Counted from the stretch's first letter, positions 31,390 to 40,341 are shown. The stretch is 64,000 bases of DNA from Terriglobia bacterium (GCA_020073265.1 JAIQFN010000015.1:41110-105109); one strand, 5' to 3'. Notes: generated by a model not told the origin, from the sequence alone. Numbers and translations: made by a program.

Positions 31390-34329
31390 TTAGAACGACA
31401 GCCTTGCGGAAAATTGCAGCGACCGCGCTGGGAGCTGGTTGGTGATCCCCACCAGTGGCGCGCCAAAACCTGGCCCGGGCGCGGCGCCGTTGCCATACGT
31501 GCCGCTGTAGCCCACAAAATTGGCGTGGTTGAACAAGTTGAAAGCTTCGGCGCGCAGAGCCAGGCGCACGCGCTCAATTCCCAGGGCGAACGTCCGCTCC
31601 ACGAACGGCGACACATCATAGATCGCGCGGCCCCGCCCGGTGTTGCGTCCCACCACCACGCCATTGATGACCGGCCGGTCCGTGGTCGCCCCGGTGTCGC
31701 CGCTGTTGTTCACGCCGGTCGCGAAACTGTAGGGCAACCCGGAGGCCAGTGTGGCGACTCCGCCGAAATTGACTTTCCACGGCGCCACCACCACGCCGCT
31801 CAGCACGAACCGCTGCCGCTGGTCGAAAATGGCGTTGCCGTTTTCAATCCGGCCGGTGAAGTTGGCGTCGTTGGGATTCTGCCCGGGGACGTCCGGATCA
31901 ACATTGTCGATGGCGTGCGACCAGGTGTAGCTCGCGAGCATCGACAACCGCCGGCTGAAGCGATGGCTAAGGTTCACGTCCAGCGCGTCGTAGTTGGCAT
32001 ATCCGTCGTTGACGTCGCTCTGGATGACGGAGTACGGAGGCTGCGGATTGGTGCCCGCCGCCGGATTGCACGCGAGACCGTGTTGGCCGTACCACCAGAT
32101 CCAGTAAGGGCGCGTGCAGTTGGCCGCTTGCGCCGTGCGGATCTGTCCCGGCGCGGTGCGGATGAACGGCGTGGGCGGGTCCACATCGCGCGGACGATTG
32201 ATCCTGCTGGTGTGCGATCCCACGTAATCGATACTGACCACCCAATCCTCGCCGATCCGCCGTTCCATGCCGAAGGTCCACAGCTTCGAGTTTGGGTTCA
32301 ACAGTTGATCGGGATAGCCGATCAGCGTCGAGGTCGGGAAAAATTGATCGAGGTTCGCGCTGTCGCCCGGGCGGATGTAGAGGCTGCGCAGCGGAGCCTG
32401 TGCGCCGGGCGGAAAAGCCGGCAGCGGCGCCGCAGAAACACTGGCGGGAAATCCGATCTGGCCGGGCGCGGCGGTGTAGTTGAACACTCCGGTCGGCCCG
32501 GTGAGCGCGTAGTTCGCGGCCGAATTGTCGACAATCTGCGAATAGTAGATGCCAAAGCCGCCGCGCACCACCGTCTTGCCATCTCCGCGCCAGTTGTAGG
32601 AGAACCCGATGCGCGGTGCGAAGCCGAGCCGCGAATCGGTGAAGGTCTGCTGTTCGTAGCGCAGCCCCAGGTTGATGGTCAGGTCCGGGCGCACGCGGTA
32701 GTCATCCTGAACGAACAGCGACCACAACGTGTCGGTCACGGTGTAGTTGGCATTCCCGTAACTCTGCGTGTAGCGGCTCACGTTGGCGTTGTTTCCGAGA
32801 TACGCGGCGCTTTCACAAACCGGCAAGGGCTGCGTGCAAGTGTTGTAGACAAATTGGCCGAGGTATATCGGGCCGCCGAATTCCTTGCTGTTGCCTCCGG
32901 TGTGCGCCACGATCGCGTCCGCGCCGAACCGGACCTGATGGCGTCCCCACAACGCCGAGAGCGTATCGCTGACCTGGTACTGGCGATTCATCAGCAGAGC
33001 CGATTGCGAGGTGCCGCTGGTGAACGTGCCGCCGGCGGAAATCGGAACCTGAAACTGCGTGCCATAGACCACCGGATCGAACTGCGTGATCGGTGATGCC
33101 AGTTGAAACTGCAATCGAACGCTGTTCAGTAAAGCCGGGCTGAACACCGCTGTCTCGCCCAGCTCTTCGGAGTAGGTGCGGCGCCGGAATACGCGGTCCA
33201 CGGTCGGCAGATTGTTTCCTCCCACCGCGCCGTTGGGATTGGTGTCGTGGAAGCCGTCCAGATTGCCGCGGAAGAACAGATTGTTCCGGTCGTTGATCTG
33301 GCGATCGATGCGAACAAATGCCAGCCAGCCGCGATAGTGCCCCACGAAGCTGCCGGGAGCGACCGGCGAGATGATCGGCGACGCGCGATCCTGGCGGCTG
33401 AATTCACCCGCCGCGGAAAAGTGCGTCAGCCCGCTTTTTCCCATCGGCCCGGAGAGCGACAGCGCCGATTGTCCCAGCGTGTCGCTGGTGATGTCGTTTC
33501 CACTGGCGGCATTGGTGGAGGTGAAGCCGGAGAGCGCAGCCTCGGTAGCCGACGGCCGCCAGAGTTCCATCAGTTCGCCGTGCAAAGCGTTGCCGCCGCT
33601 CTTGGTGACAATGTTCACCACGCTGCCGGTGCTGCCGCCGTACTCAGCCGAGAACGCATTGGTGAGCACGGTCATTTCCTGGACGGCGTCGACCGGGACG
33701 GTGCTGAAGATGGTTTGCCGGCCCCAACTGTCGTTCCCGGTGCTGCCGTCCACTTCGAACCAGGCCTGCCGACGCCCCGCGCCGTTGGTGGTGAACAGAT
33801 TCTGATTCATGAACACGTCGCCCTGGTTGATGGCCGGGCGATTGGCCGCGTTCAACAGAGGCAGGTAAGTGATCTTGCGATTGAGCAGAGGTGTTTGTTC
33901 GATTTGTTGCGCGTCCAGGCGAACGCCCAACTGCGGCTGATCGGTTCGCACTTCCCCAGCCACGCCCGTGACCGTGACCGCAGCTTGGCCTCCGGCGACG
34001 TTGAGCTGGAGATTCAGGTAGGCCGTTGTCCCGCCCTGCAGCGTGACGTCGTTCAAAAGGCCGTCCGCGAAACCTTCTTTGACCGCGACGATGTCGTAGC
34101 TGCCCCCGATTGGAAGCGCGGGCAGCGCGAAGTTGCCGGAGTCGTCGGTTCGCGCCGTGCGTTTGATCCCAGTCAGCGCGTTGGCGGCAGTGACCTGCGC
34201 GCCGGCGATAGCGGCATGGCTGGGGTCGACCACCTGGCCGTGGAGTGTGGCGGTGTCGGGCGTCTGCGCCGAGAGCGCGAGCGGAAAACAGGCGCACACA
34301 ACCGCGAAAATCACCCAGAATCGAGACAT
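31390..34329 (-). CDS. TonB-dependent receptor (Oar-like) with carboxypeptidase-like regulatory domain
   Basis: A 979-residue outer-membrane protein. Signal peptide 1-21 (ending LALSAQ), regulatory domain (TLHGQVVDPSHAAIAGAQVT, RTDDSGNFALPALPIGGSYD, VAVKEGF), plug (LDAQQIEQTPLLNRKITYLP, RRQAWFEVDGSTGNDSWGRQ, FSAEYGGSTGSVVNIVTKSG) and a long barrel with LFFRGNLDGF, LWSLFVQDDYRVRPDLTINL, GLRYEQQTF, FAPRIGFSYNWRGDGKTVVR, GGFGIYYSQI, SIDYVGSHTSRI, YANYDALDVNLSHRFSRRLS and SYTWSHAIDNV, ending in Phe. The Oar-like subtype is very abundant in Solibacter-like genomes and its ligands are mostly unknown. Start at 34329 with an AGGATTCCGGG-like AT-poor leader; no strong ribosome site. The large plus-strand frame at 31333-33096 is a shadow. 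Confidence 0.92.
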   Translation of the reverse strand: MSRFWVIFAVVCACFPLALSAQTPDTATLHGQVVDPSHAAIAGAQVTAANALTGIKRTARTDDSGNFALPALPIGGSYDIVAVKEGFADGLLNDVTLQGGTTAYLNLQLNVAGGQAAVTVTGVAGEVRTDQPQLGVRLDAQQIEQTPLLNRKITYLPLLNAANRPAINQGDVFMNQNLFTTNGAGRRQAWFEVDGSTGNDSWGRQTIFSTVPVDAVQEMTVLTNAFSAEYGGSTGSVVNIVTKSGGNALHGELMELWRPSATEAALSGFTSTNAASGNDITSDTLGQSALSLSGPMGKSGLTHFSAAGEFSRQDRASPIISPVAPGSFVGHYRGWLAFVRIDRQINDRNNLFFRGNLDGFHDTNPNGAVGGNNLPTVDRVFRRRTYSEELGETAVFSPALLNSVRLQFQLASPITQFDPVVYGTQFQVPISAGGTFTSGTSQSALLMNRQYQVSDTLSALWGRHQVRFGADAIVAHTGGNSKEFGGPIYLGQFVYNTCTQPLPVCESAAYLGNNANVSRYTQSYGNANYTVTDTLWSLFVQDDYRVRPDLTINLGLRYEQQTFTDSRLGFAPRIGFSYNWRGDGKTVVRGGFGIYYSQIVDNSAANYALTGPTGVFNYTAAPGQIGFPASVSAAPLPAFPPGAQAPLRSLYIRPGDSANLDQFFPTSTLIGYPDQLLNPNSKLWTFGMERRIGEDWVVSIDYVGSHTSRINRPRDVDPPTPFIRTAPGQIRTAQAANCTRPYWIWWYGQHGLACNPAAGTNPQPPYSVIQSDVNDGYANYDALDVNLSHRFSRRLSMLASYTWSHAIDNVDPDVPGQNPNDANFTGRIENGNAIFDQRQRFVLSGVVVAPWKVNFGGVATLASGLPYSFATGVNNSGDTGATTDRPVINGVVVGRNTGRGRAIYDVSPFVERTFALGIERVRLALRAEAFNLFNHANFVGYSGTYGNGAAPGPGFGAPLVGITNQLPARSLQFSARLSF

Positions 34330-34474
34330 AACCCGGAGGATTCCAGGTTACTAGAACGCGCGCGGCTACTACCACAGATCGTAATTCGGGAAAGCGGTTT
34401 CCGAAGTTGATCGGAGAAGCGGTACGGCGTTGTCCTCATAGACAACCTTTGAGGGGCCAGTCGGCCAACCGCGC

Positions 34475-35314
34475 CTAGGGCTTAAGAACCTGTTGGCGGC
34501 GCGAGTACGAACCCATGCGAGCTGGCTTAGCGTCATATATGTAGCGACGCATCGCGTCCAGTCTCGTCGAACCCGCGTGAATGAGATGGAGAGCATCCGT
34601 TCCCAGACCGCATTGCCGCCCAAGCCAGGCAGCGAGCAGTAGCAGCTTCTCGGCGATCGTGAACTGAGTGTTAAGCTCGCCTGGCAGGCTGTGGGGAAAC
34701 GATCTCCTATTAAACGAAGCCCGAAATTGAGCGCTGAGATCGAGAGCCGCTACCGTATCGTAGTTGAGTTTGTTGCGCGTTTCGATGAGCCATGTGACGT
34801 TTGCGTAAACAGGTGTCAATGCTACGCGGTATTCAGCCGGGACCCACAAGACCAAGGCACCCACAGCTGTATAGAAGGAATCCCAAAATCTCTCGTGTGT
34901 ACCCCTATATGTGGTCCTTTTTCTGAAGTCTCGCACAACTTCAATTTCCTGAGTGCCCGGATTGCCACCTACCACTTCAGTGCGCGAGCGAGAATCCACC
35001 CATGTTCCACACACGCCTAATATGCACCTGGCACTGAAGAATGAACTGTAGTAGTAGGTAACGTGCAGCCAGTTAGCCGAGGCTACACTCACCAGATCAA
35101 GTCCACGCCGATGCAAGCTGGCAGAGAGGAAAAGATTTCTCTCGGCCTCGCGAAGCAGGCAGTCCCGGTATTCGTTGAAGATGCGATCACCCTCCTTAAT
35201 CCGTGCATGAGGGGCCAGCATAGTTCGAAAGAAGTCCTGAAAACAGACAATCCCTGAAGAGCCGCCGTAATCCTTGCAAAAGTGCTGCGCCTGCGAGGTG
35301 TCGAATATCCGCAT
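34475..35314 (-). CDS. Unrecognised protein of a DNA-modification island (faint HEPN-like features)
   Basis: A 279-residue soluble, mostly helical protein. Its ATG directly follows the stop codon of the DGQHR gene (TAGATG), so the two are translated together. No family is recognised. The segment ASANWLHVTYYYSSFFSARC (about 77-96) looks like the aromatic helix of HEPN-type proteins (often YYSSFFAAR), and WLIETRNKLNYDTVA (about 190-204) sits where HEPN proteins carry an RNxxxH-type motif, but the histidine is replaced by Tyr/Asp, so nuclease activity is uncertain. It would fit an effector or a structural partner in a defence cassette. Composition is low in GC and cysteine-rich at the N-terminus. 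Confidence 0.75.
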   Translation of the reverse strand: MRIFDTSQAQHFCKDYGGSSGIVCFQDFFRTMLAPHARIKEGDRIFNEYRDCLLREAERNLFLSASLHRRGLDLVSVASANWLHVTYYYSSFFSARCILGVCGTWVDSRSRTEVVGGNPGTQEIEVVRDFRKRTTYRGTHERFWDSFYTAVGALVLWVPAEYRVALTPVYANVTWLIETRNKLNYDTVAALDLSAQFRASFNRRSFPHSLPGELNTQFTIAEKLLLLAAWLGRQCGLGTDALHLIHAGSTRLDAMRRYIYDAKPARMGSYSRRQQVLKP

Positions 35315-36262
35315 CTATTCATTTCCGTTAGGAAAGACCTGATCATGAATGATCGTGTAGATCTCCTTCATTCCAGCCCGCCCCTGCGCCGCCCGTATTC
35401 GTTCGTCAGCTAACGATGCCTCGTCAATGTGTCGGAGGTACTGCCTGAATCGCCCTGCATTGTACTCTACGACCTCCTTTCCGTGGAGTTGAGCGATGTC
35501 GTCCAGGATCCTCAGAAGGGCCCGGATCACGCGAGCTTTAGCGAACGGCGCTGTTCCTCGTCGCCAACCATCAGCGTCCAGAGAGCGGATGGCGGCAAAA
35601 TAATTGACGAGAGTGTCATATTGCTCATCGAAACCCGCGTCGCGCAGTGGCCCTTTCTTACGCGAGATAAGGATCTTGATTTCCGGAGCGAGCGAACCCT
35701 GCTTCAGCTTTATTTCATGTTGCTCCCCCGTCAAATCCACACGTTGGAAGAGTGGGCTGTCTTTTTGAGATGAAAGCTCCCAAACTGATTCGGCTGCTTT
35801 GATCCCAAAGGGATCGTCCTCTGGCCTTACGAGCCTTACGAGATCCCACCGCAGCGATGATGGCACTCTCTTTTGCGTATCGTTGATCTCGATGAACAGT
35901 TTTGCCATTTGAGGCTCTGTCAAGCCGACATGTAGTAAGCAGGCGTATGTAGCTTCGTATCGGGAGTGCTTCTGCGCCCATAGCCTGTGTTGTCCATCGA
36001 CCACGAGAAATCGGATCTTACCGGGAATACGAATCTTACTTCCTTTAATGGCAAACCTATCCACGTCCGTTGCGAGTACTAGGGCATTCGGAAACGTGCG
36101 CTGCTGATCAAGAACCGCAATTGCGATTTCGGTCGCCCGCTGTTCCTTGACGATTCGTTGGAATCCCTTCTCAGGGTCCTCGATCCGCCAGGACGGAGTA
36201 GAGTGCTTGAGTAACCAATGCCCAGGGATTCCGCATACATATATGCGAGGCCTTTCCTGCAA
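35315..36262 (-). CDS. DGQHR-domain protein (DndB-like)
   Basis: A 315-residue protein with the DGQHR motif at about 89-93 inside RFLVVDGQHRLWAQ, and the companion motif FIEINDTQKRVPSSLRWDLV at about 123-142. This is the domain of DndB and relatives, which regulate or accompany DNA phosphorothioation clusters; here no DndACDE gene is near. The N-terminal WLLKHSTPSWRIEDPEKGFQ and LDQQRTFPNALVLATD fit the same fold. The start is TTG at 36262 (20 bases after the methylase stop) without a clear ribosome site; the frame stays open about 10 codons further up (WGWLKLVDGFLL), overlapping the methylase end, so the true start may be earlier. Association with a D12 methylase instead of Dnd proteins is unusual. 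Confidence 0.8.
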   Translation of the reverse strand: MQERPRIYVCGIPGHWLLKHSTPSWRIEDPEKGFQRIVKEQRATEIAIAVLDQQRTFPNALVLATDVDRFAIKGSKIRIPGKIRFLVVDGQHRLWAQKHSRYEATYACLLHVGLTEPQMAKLFIEINDTQKRVPSSLRWDLVRLVRPEDDPFGIKAAESVWELSSQKDSPLFQRVDLTGEQHEIKLKQGSLAPEIKILISRKKGPLRDAGFDEQYDTLVNYFAAIRSLDADGWRRGTAPFAKARVIRALLRILDDIAQLHGKEVVEYNAGRFRQYLRHIDEASLADERIRAAQGRAGMKEIYTIIHDQVFPNGNE

Positions 36263-36282
36263 CAGGAATCCGTCAACAAGCT

Positions 36283-37158
36283 TCAGCCATCCCCAAGGTC
36301 CCCCGATCTATTGGCTACTCGGTTCCCGTTCAGCGCGTATGCGCAGACCTCTGCCTTCTTGCCTCGCGACCCATCGCTGCTAATGCTGCGAAAAACATTG
36401 AGCCTCTTCACCTCAAACTCTTTAGACAAAAAGCATGGGCGCTGAGTGCCGGAATACGATGCGATCACACTCGCACCTCGCGATCGAACCGTAGCTATGA
36501 AGGCGCCGAGCCGATCGATGTCCCGACCGCGAAACGGCGGCCAAGAATATCGGTCATATGCATTGCCGGTATACGGCGGGTCAAGGTAGAAGAGAACTCC
36601 AGGGCGTGCCAGCGCCGCAGTCTTCTGAAAATCAGAACAGATCAAATCAGCCCGCTGTAGCTTCACGCCAATTGAACTTAGCTCCTGGAGAGTGGGATAC
36701 CGAAAGATCCGGCGCGACCCTTTAGGCACGTTGAACTCTCCTCGGCGGTTGACGCGGTACACTCCATTGAAGCACGTGCGGTTGAGGAAGAAGAAAGTCG
36801 CCGCTCGTGTCAGTCCCGGCTGCAGTCCGTTGAATCTTGTCCGGGCCGAATAATAGTAGGATTTGGACACCAGTCTTGGGAAGGTACTCAACTCTCGCCA
36901 CACTGCCTCTGGATCCCTCTTTAGATGCGAGAAGAACGCAATCAAGTCCTCGTTTGTGTCAGCGAGCACTGCCCGTGTAGGCGCGGCTAGGTTCAGAAAG
37001 ACTGTCGCGGCACCCACAAATGGCTCTACGTAAAGATCGTAAGTGGCGGACTCGAATCGTTGGCGGAGAGCATCGAGGGCGCGCGATTTGCTTCCTGCCC
37101 ATCGAAGCCAACCGTGCATCTTTTGCGATGTTCGGCCCTCTCCATTCAATGCTGACAT
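36283..37158 (-). CDS. D12-class DNA adenine methylase (Dam/DpnM-like)
   Basis: A 291-residue N6-adenine DNA methyltransferase. The order of motifs is that of alpha-class D12 enzymes: WAGSKSRALDAL (20-31, SAM site region), YVEPFVGAATVFLNL (43-57, FxGxG region with AAT instead of GS), VLADTNEDLIAFF, FFFLNRTCFNGVYRVNRRGE (122-141), CSDFQKT, and the catalytic LFYLDPPYTGNAYDRYSWPP with DPPY at 193-196. The target sequence cannot be told; GATC-type is common in the class. First gene of the three-gene island. The start could be ATG at 37158 or, with the motif closer to the N-terminus, ATG at 37119. No restriction endonuclease is recognisable next to it. Confidence 0.92.
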   Translation of the reverse strand: MSALNGEGRTSQKMHGWLRWAGSKSRALDALRQRFESATYDLYVEPFVGAATVFLNLAAPTRAVLADTNEDLIAFFSHLKRDPEAVWRELSTFPRLVSKSYYYSARTRFNGLQPGLTRAATFFFLNRTCFNGVYRVNRRGEFNVPKGSRRIFRYPTLQELSSIGVKLQRADLICSDFQKTAALARPGVLFYLDPPYTGNAYDRYSWPPFRGRDIDRLGAFIATVRSRGASVIASYSGTQRPCFLSKEFEVKRLNVFRSISSDGSRGKKAEVCAYALNGNRVANRSGDLGDG

Positions 37159-37279
37159 TAGTCTTCAGGCGGTTGCATATTCTGAAATCTGCCGGACGTA
37201 TACTTCATGATATCGGTTAAACCAGAACCCGATGAACTCGAATTCTGCTGGAGCAGCAATCACGGACAACATCCATCGC

Positions 37280-37840
37280 CTAATATAGTATCGCCGTTGC
37301 CTCATCACTAGGCACGTCTCTTCGATAAAAGCTCAGCGAATTGTCGCCCTGCTTGAGCACCCGGTAGCGGCGGAGGCTTCCGTACTCTTCCCGCGGCGCG
37401 CTGCGCGAGGCGTGCTGGACGACCACCAGCGGATGCTGCAACGCGCCCAGCGCCGTCAGCACAGCTTCGCGTTCGTTCTCCATTTCATAGGGCGGATCCA
37501 GGAACACGATGTCTGCGTTCACGCGCTCGAGCACCGGCGCGGGCTTGCTGGTGTACACTTCGGCCCGGCTCTCCAACCCCAGTTCCGCCAAGTTTTCGCG
37601 AATCACCGCCACCGCCCCGCGATTCTTCTCGACGAACAGGCACCGCTTGGCCCCGCGGCTGAGCGCTTCGATGCCCACCGCGCCCGTTCCCGCGTACACA
37701 TCCAGGAAAATCGCGCCTTCGATCCGCGGCGCGAGCACGTTGAAAAGCGCCTCGCGCAGCCGGTCCGGCGTCGGACGCGTCTCCAGCCCCGGAACGGATT
37801 TCAACCTGCGGCTGCGGAACTCTCCCCCGATCACGCGCAT
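37280..37840 (-). CDS. rsmD: 16S rRNA (guanine(966)-N(2))-methyltransferase RsmD
   Basis: A 186-residue rRNA methyltransferase that modifies G966 of 16S rRNA in the small subunit. Visible: MRVIGGEFRSRRLKSVPG, TRPTPDRLREALFNVLAP, IFLDVYAGTGAVGIEALSRG (SAM loop), CLFVEKNRGAVAVIRENL, and catalytic DIVFLDPPYEMENEREAV. The ATG overlaps the stop of recG (sequence TGATG), so translation is coupled. The last codons (DEATAILY) run into the AT-rich border of the island, so the C-terminus may have been replaced by the insertion there. Confidence 0.93.
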   Translation of the reverse strand: MRVIGGEFRSRRLKSVPGLETRPTPDRLREALFNVLAPRIEGAIFLDVYAGTGAVGIEALSRGAKRCLFVEKNRGAVAVIRENLAELGLESRAEVYTSKPAPVLERVNADIVFLDPPYEMENEREAVLTALGALQHPLVVVQHASRSAPREEYGSLRRYRVLKQGDNSLSFYRRDVPSDEATAILY

Positions 37841-39933
37841 CAGCCCACCTGCACCAATCCGTAACGCCGCTGCCAGTGCTCGCGGATATAGTTCACCGCG
37901 CGCCGCAGGTCCTCCGGCGTTGGGGGCTTGGCGATGAACGCCTGCGCCTCGCTGCGCGCCACTTCCAGCACGTCCTGGTCCCGGATGATGTTCCCGATCC
38001 GCAGCGTCGGCAGGCCGGATTGCCGCGTGCCGAAGAATTCGCCCGGGCCGCGCAGCTTCAGGTCCATCTCGGCGATGTAGAACCCGTCGGTCGAATCCAC
38101 CATGGTGCGGATGCGCTCGCGCCCGGCGTCGCTCATCTTGCCGGTCACCAGGATGCAATAACTCTGCTCGCCGCCCCGGCCTACGCGCCCGCGAAGCTGG
38201 TGGAGTTGCGCCAACCCGAAACGCTCCGCCTGCTCGATCAACATCACCGTCGCGTTGGGGACGTCCACTCCAACCTCGATCACCGTGGTCGATACCAGAA
38301 TCTTCACTTCGCCGCGGCGGAAAGCTTCCATCACGCTTTCCCGCTCGTCGGTCTTCAGACGGCCGTGCAGCAAGCCGACGCGAACGTCCGGAAAAACCCT
38401 CTCGGACAGATGCCGGTACATCTGCTCGGCCGCCTTCAGGTCCTCGGATTCCTCGATCACCGGATACACGACGTAGGCCTGGCGCCCCGAGTCGACCTGC
38501 TTCTTCAGGAAACTGTAAACGCTCTCGATACGGTCTTCGGTGACGTGCTTGGTCGCGATCGGCTTCCGGCCCGGCGGCATTTCATCGATCACCGAAATGT
38601 CGAGATCGCCATAAATCGTCAGTGCCAGCGTGCGCGGGATGGGCGTCGCGGTCATCACCAGAACGTCCGGATGCTGGCCCTTGGAAGCCAGCCGCAGCCT
38701 TTGCATGACGCCGAAGCGATGCTGCTCGTCGACGATCGCGAGGCCGAGCTTCTTCCACTCCACATCCTCTTCGAGCAGCGCGTGCGTGCCGATGCCGATG
38801 TTCACCAGACCGGCGGACATCAGTTTTTTCAATTGCGTTTTCTCACGGGGAGTCGCCGAGCCAGTGAGCAACGTCACCACGTAACCGGTTTTCTGGAACA
38901 GATTCTTGAAATAGAGATAGTGCTGGCCGGCCAGGATCTCGGTCGGCGCCAGCACCGCGACCTGGTATCCGTTTTCGATCGCGATCACCGCCGCCTCGGC
39001 CGCCACCAGCGTTTTGCCGCTACCCACATCGCCCTGCAGCAGCCGGCTCATCGGATGCGGCGCCTGCATGTCGGCCGCGATCTCCTTGAGCACGCGCTTC
39101 TGCGCACCGGTGGGCTTGAAGGGTAGCATGGCCTTGATCTTCTCCCGCACGCGATCGTTGAGCTCGAACGAGATGCCCGGCTCCACCCGTGCCTTGGCGC
39201 GTTTGAGCGACAAGCCGCATTCCAGCCAGAAGAATTCTTCGAAGATGAGCCGCCACTGCGCCGGCGTGCGGAACGCGTTGAGCAGCCGCAAGTCGGCGTC
39301 CGGCAGGGGAAAGTGAAGTTCGCGAACGGCGCTCCAGCGATCCGGCAACTTGAGCTGCCCTCGGATCGCTGGAGGCAGGTGATCCTCCAAAGGCTCCAGA
39401 GATTCCAGGACACGATGCAGCAGCAAGCGGAAGGCGCGCGTCGTGATCTTGCCGGCGGCTTCATAGATGGGCACGATGCGGCCGGTGTGCAACGCGGCGT
39501 CGCCCTCGGAATCGTCGGTCGAGAGAATCTCGAACTCCGGGTGCATCATGAGCAGGTCGCCGGTGTAGTTGTCGAGTTCGATCTTGCCGTACAGCGCCAC
39601 GCGCAGGCCCGGCAGGAACCGGTCGGCAAGGTAGCCTCCATGGAACCATTTTCCGAGCAGCCGTTCGCCCGACGAATCCTGGAAGATGGCTTCGAACAAA
39701 CCCAGACTGCGGCGGCGGAAGCCGGCCAGATGCGCGGACTTCACCTCCGCGATCACCGTGGCCATCTCGCCGGGCGCAAGCTGCGCGATGGTTTTGACGT
39801 TGGTGCGGTCTTCGTAGCGGAAAGGTGCGTACGCCAGCAGGTCCTCGACTGTGAGCAACCCCTTGCTCTCGAGCATCTGCGCGCGAGCGGGTCCGATGCC
39901 CTTCACATATTGGAGCGGGGTGGAGAGGTCCAA
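37840..39933 (-). CDS. recG: ATP-dependent DNA helicase RecG
   Basis: A 697-residue RecG, which remodels stalled replication forks and branched recombination intermediates. N-terminal wedge/OB domain with LQYVKGIGPARAQMLESKGL and DLLAYAPFRYEDRTN; helicase domain 1 with Walker A GDVGSGKTLVAAEAA, LAPTEILAGQHY and DEQH box AIVDEQHRFGVMQR; MTATPIPRTLALTIYGDLDI; helicase domain 2 with YPVIEESEDLKAAEQMY, VGLLHGRLKTDERESVMEAF, VSTTVIEVGVDVPNATVMLI and the QLHQLRGRVGRG motif. Normal length. Followed without a gap by rsmD. The start at 39933 has a weak ribosome site. Confidence 0.96.
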   Translation of the reverse strand: MDLSTPLQYVKGIGPARAQMLESKGLLTVEDLLAYAPFRYEDRTNVKTIAQLAPGEMATVIAEVKSAHLAGFRRRSLGLFEAIFQDSSGERLLGKWFHGGYLADRFLPGLRVALYGKIELDNYTGDLLMMHPEFEILSTDDSEGDAALHTGRIVPIYEAAGKITTRAFRLLLHRVLESLEPLEDHLPPAIRGQLKLPDRWSAVRELHFPLPDADLRLLNAFRTPAQWRLIFEEFFWLECGLSLKRAKARVEPGISFELNDRVREKIKAMLPFKPTGAQKRVLKEIAADMQAPHPMSRLLQGDVGSGKTLVAAEAAVIAIENGYQVAVLAPTEILAGQHYLYFKNLFQKTGYVVTLLTGSATPREKTQLKKLMSAGLVNIGIGTHALLEEDVEWKKLGLAIVDEQHRFGVMQRLRLASKGQHPDVLVMTATPIPRTLALTIYGDLDISVIDEMPPGRKPIATKHVTEDRIESVYSFLKKQVDSGRQAYVVYPVIEESEDLKAAEQMYRHLSERVFPDVRVGLLHGRLKTDERESVMEAFRRGEVKILVSTTVIEVGVDVPNATVMLIEQAERFGLAQLHQLRGRVGRGGEQSYCILVTGKMSDAGRERIRTMVDSTDGFYIAEMDLKLRGPGEFFGTRQSGLPTLRIGNIIRDQDVLEVARSEAQAFIAKPPTPEDLRRAVNYIREHWQRRYGLVQVG

Positions 39934-39963
39934 GAACGAAACCTACTGTAACAAGTGCCAGTG

Positions 39964-39969
39964 TACAAT
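39964..39969 (+). promoter_or_regulatory. Candidate -10 element (TACAAT) for a leaderless pterin dehydratase mRNA
   Basis: TACAAT ends 6 bases before GTG at 39976. No Shine-Dalgarno sequence lies between. Confidence 0.3.
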
Positions 39970-39975
39970 GAGCGC

Positions 39976-40326
39976 GTGCCGGAAACCCCAAAGCTAGCCG
40001 ATCAACACTGCGTCCCGTGCCGCGGAGGCGTGCAGCCGCTCAAGGGCGAGCAGTTGCTGCCCTACGCCGAGCAACTGCCGGAGTGGAAGATCGTCGAGGA
40101 GCATCACGTCTCGAAGAGCTTCCTCTTTCCCGATTTCAAAACCGCGCTCGATTTCGTGAACCGCGTCGGCGCCGTCGCGGAAGCGGAAGGCCATCATCCC
40201 GATCTGTGCCTGGCCTGGGGGAAAGTGGACGTTCAGATCTACACCCACAAAATCCGCGGCCTGACGGAGAGCGATTTTGTGCTGGCCGCGAAGGTCGACC
40301 AGGAGTACTTTGCGGGTCCTCACTAG
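39976..40326 (+). CDS. Pterin-4a-carbinolamine dehydratase (PCD/DCoH family)
   Basis: A 116-residue enzyme that dehydrates 4a-hydroxytetrahydropterin, recycling the pterin cofactor of aromatic amino acid hydroxylases; many bacteria keep it without hydroxylases. Visible: QHCVPCRGGVQPLKGEQLLP (an N-terminal extension), LPEWKIVEEHHVSKSFLFPD, FKTALDFVNRVGAVAEAEGH, HHPDLCLAWGKVDVQIYTH with the paired histidines of the active site, and GLTESDFVLAAKVDQ. GTG at 39976 is preferred because TACAAT lies 6 bases ahead; an in-frame GTG at 39955 is possible. Divergent from recG. Confidence 0.9.
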   Translation: MPETPKLADQHCVPCRGGVQPLKGEQLLPYAEQLPEWKIVEEHHVSKSFLFPDFKTALDFVNRVGAVAEAEGHHPDLCLAWGKVDVQIYTHKIRGLTESDFVLAAKVDQEYFAGPH

Positions 40327-40341
40327 CGGCGGCCGGCTGCA

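Larger units (their letters stand above)
34380..37275. other. Low-GC genomic island with a three-gene DNA-modification cassette
   Basis: GC content, counted on sample lines, is about 53 percent here against 60-65 percent in the flanking genes, and codon use is more relaxed (more AT-ending codons). The island holds three minus-strand genes (37158-36283, 36262-35315, 35314-34475) that are tightly packed, and lies between a TonB receptor and rsmD. No integrase, transposase, tRNA or clear flanking direct repeat was seen, so the route of acquisition is unknown. Boundaries are approximate. Confidence 0.65.

Noticed and set aside
31333..33096. 587-codon open frame on the plus strand
   Set aside because: Antisense to the TonB receptor; Arg/Gly/Val-rich shadow translation without motifs.
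34369..34623. 84-codon open frame at the left border of the island
   Set aside because: Overlaps the end of the 279-residue protein gene in another frame and lacks a ribosome site.
37876..39126. 416-codon open frame on the plus strand
   Set aside because: Antisense to recG; no recognisable features.
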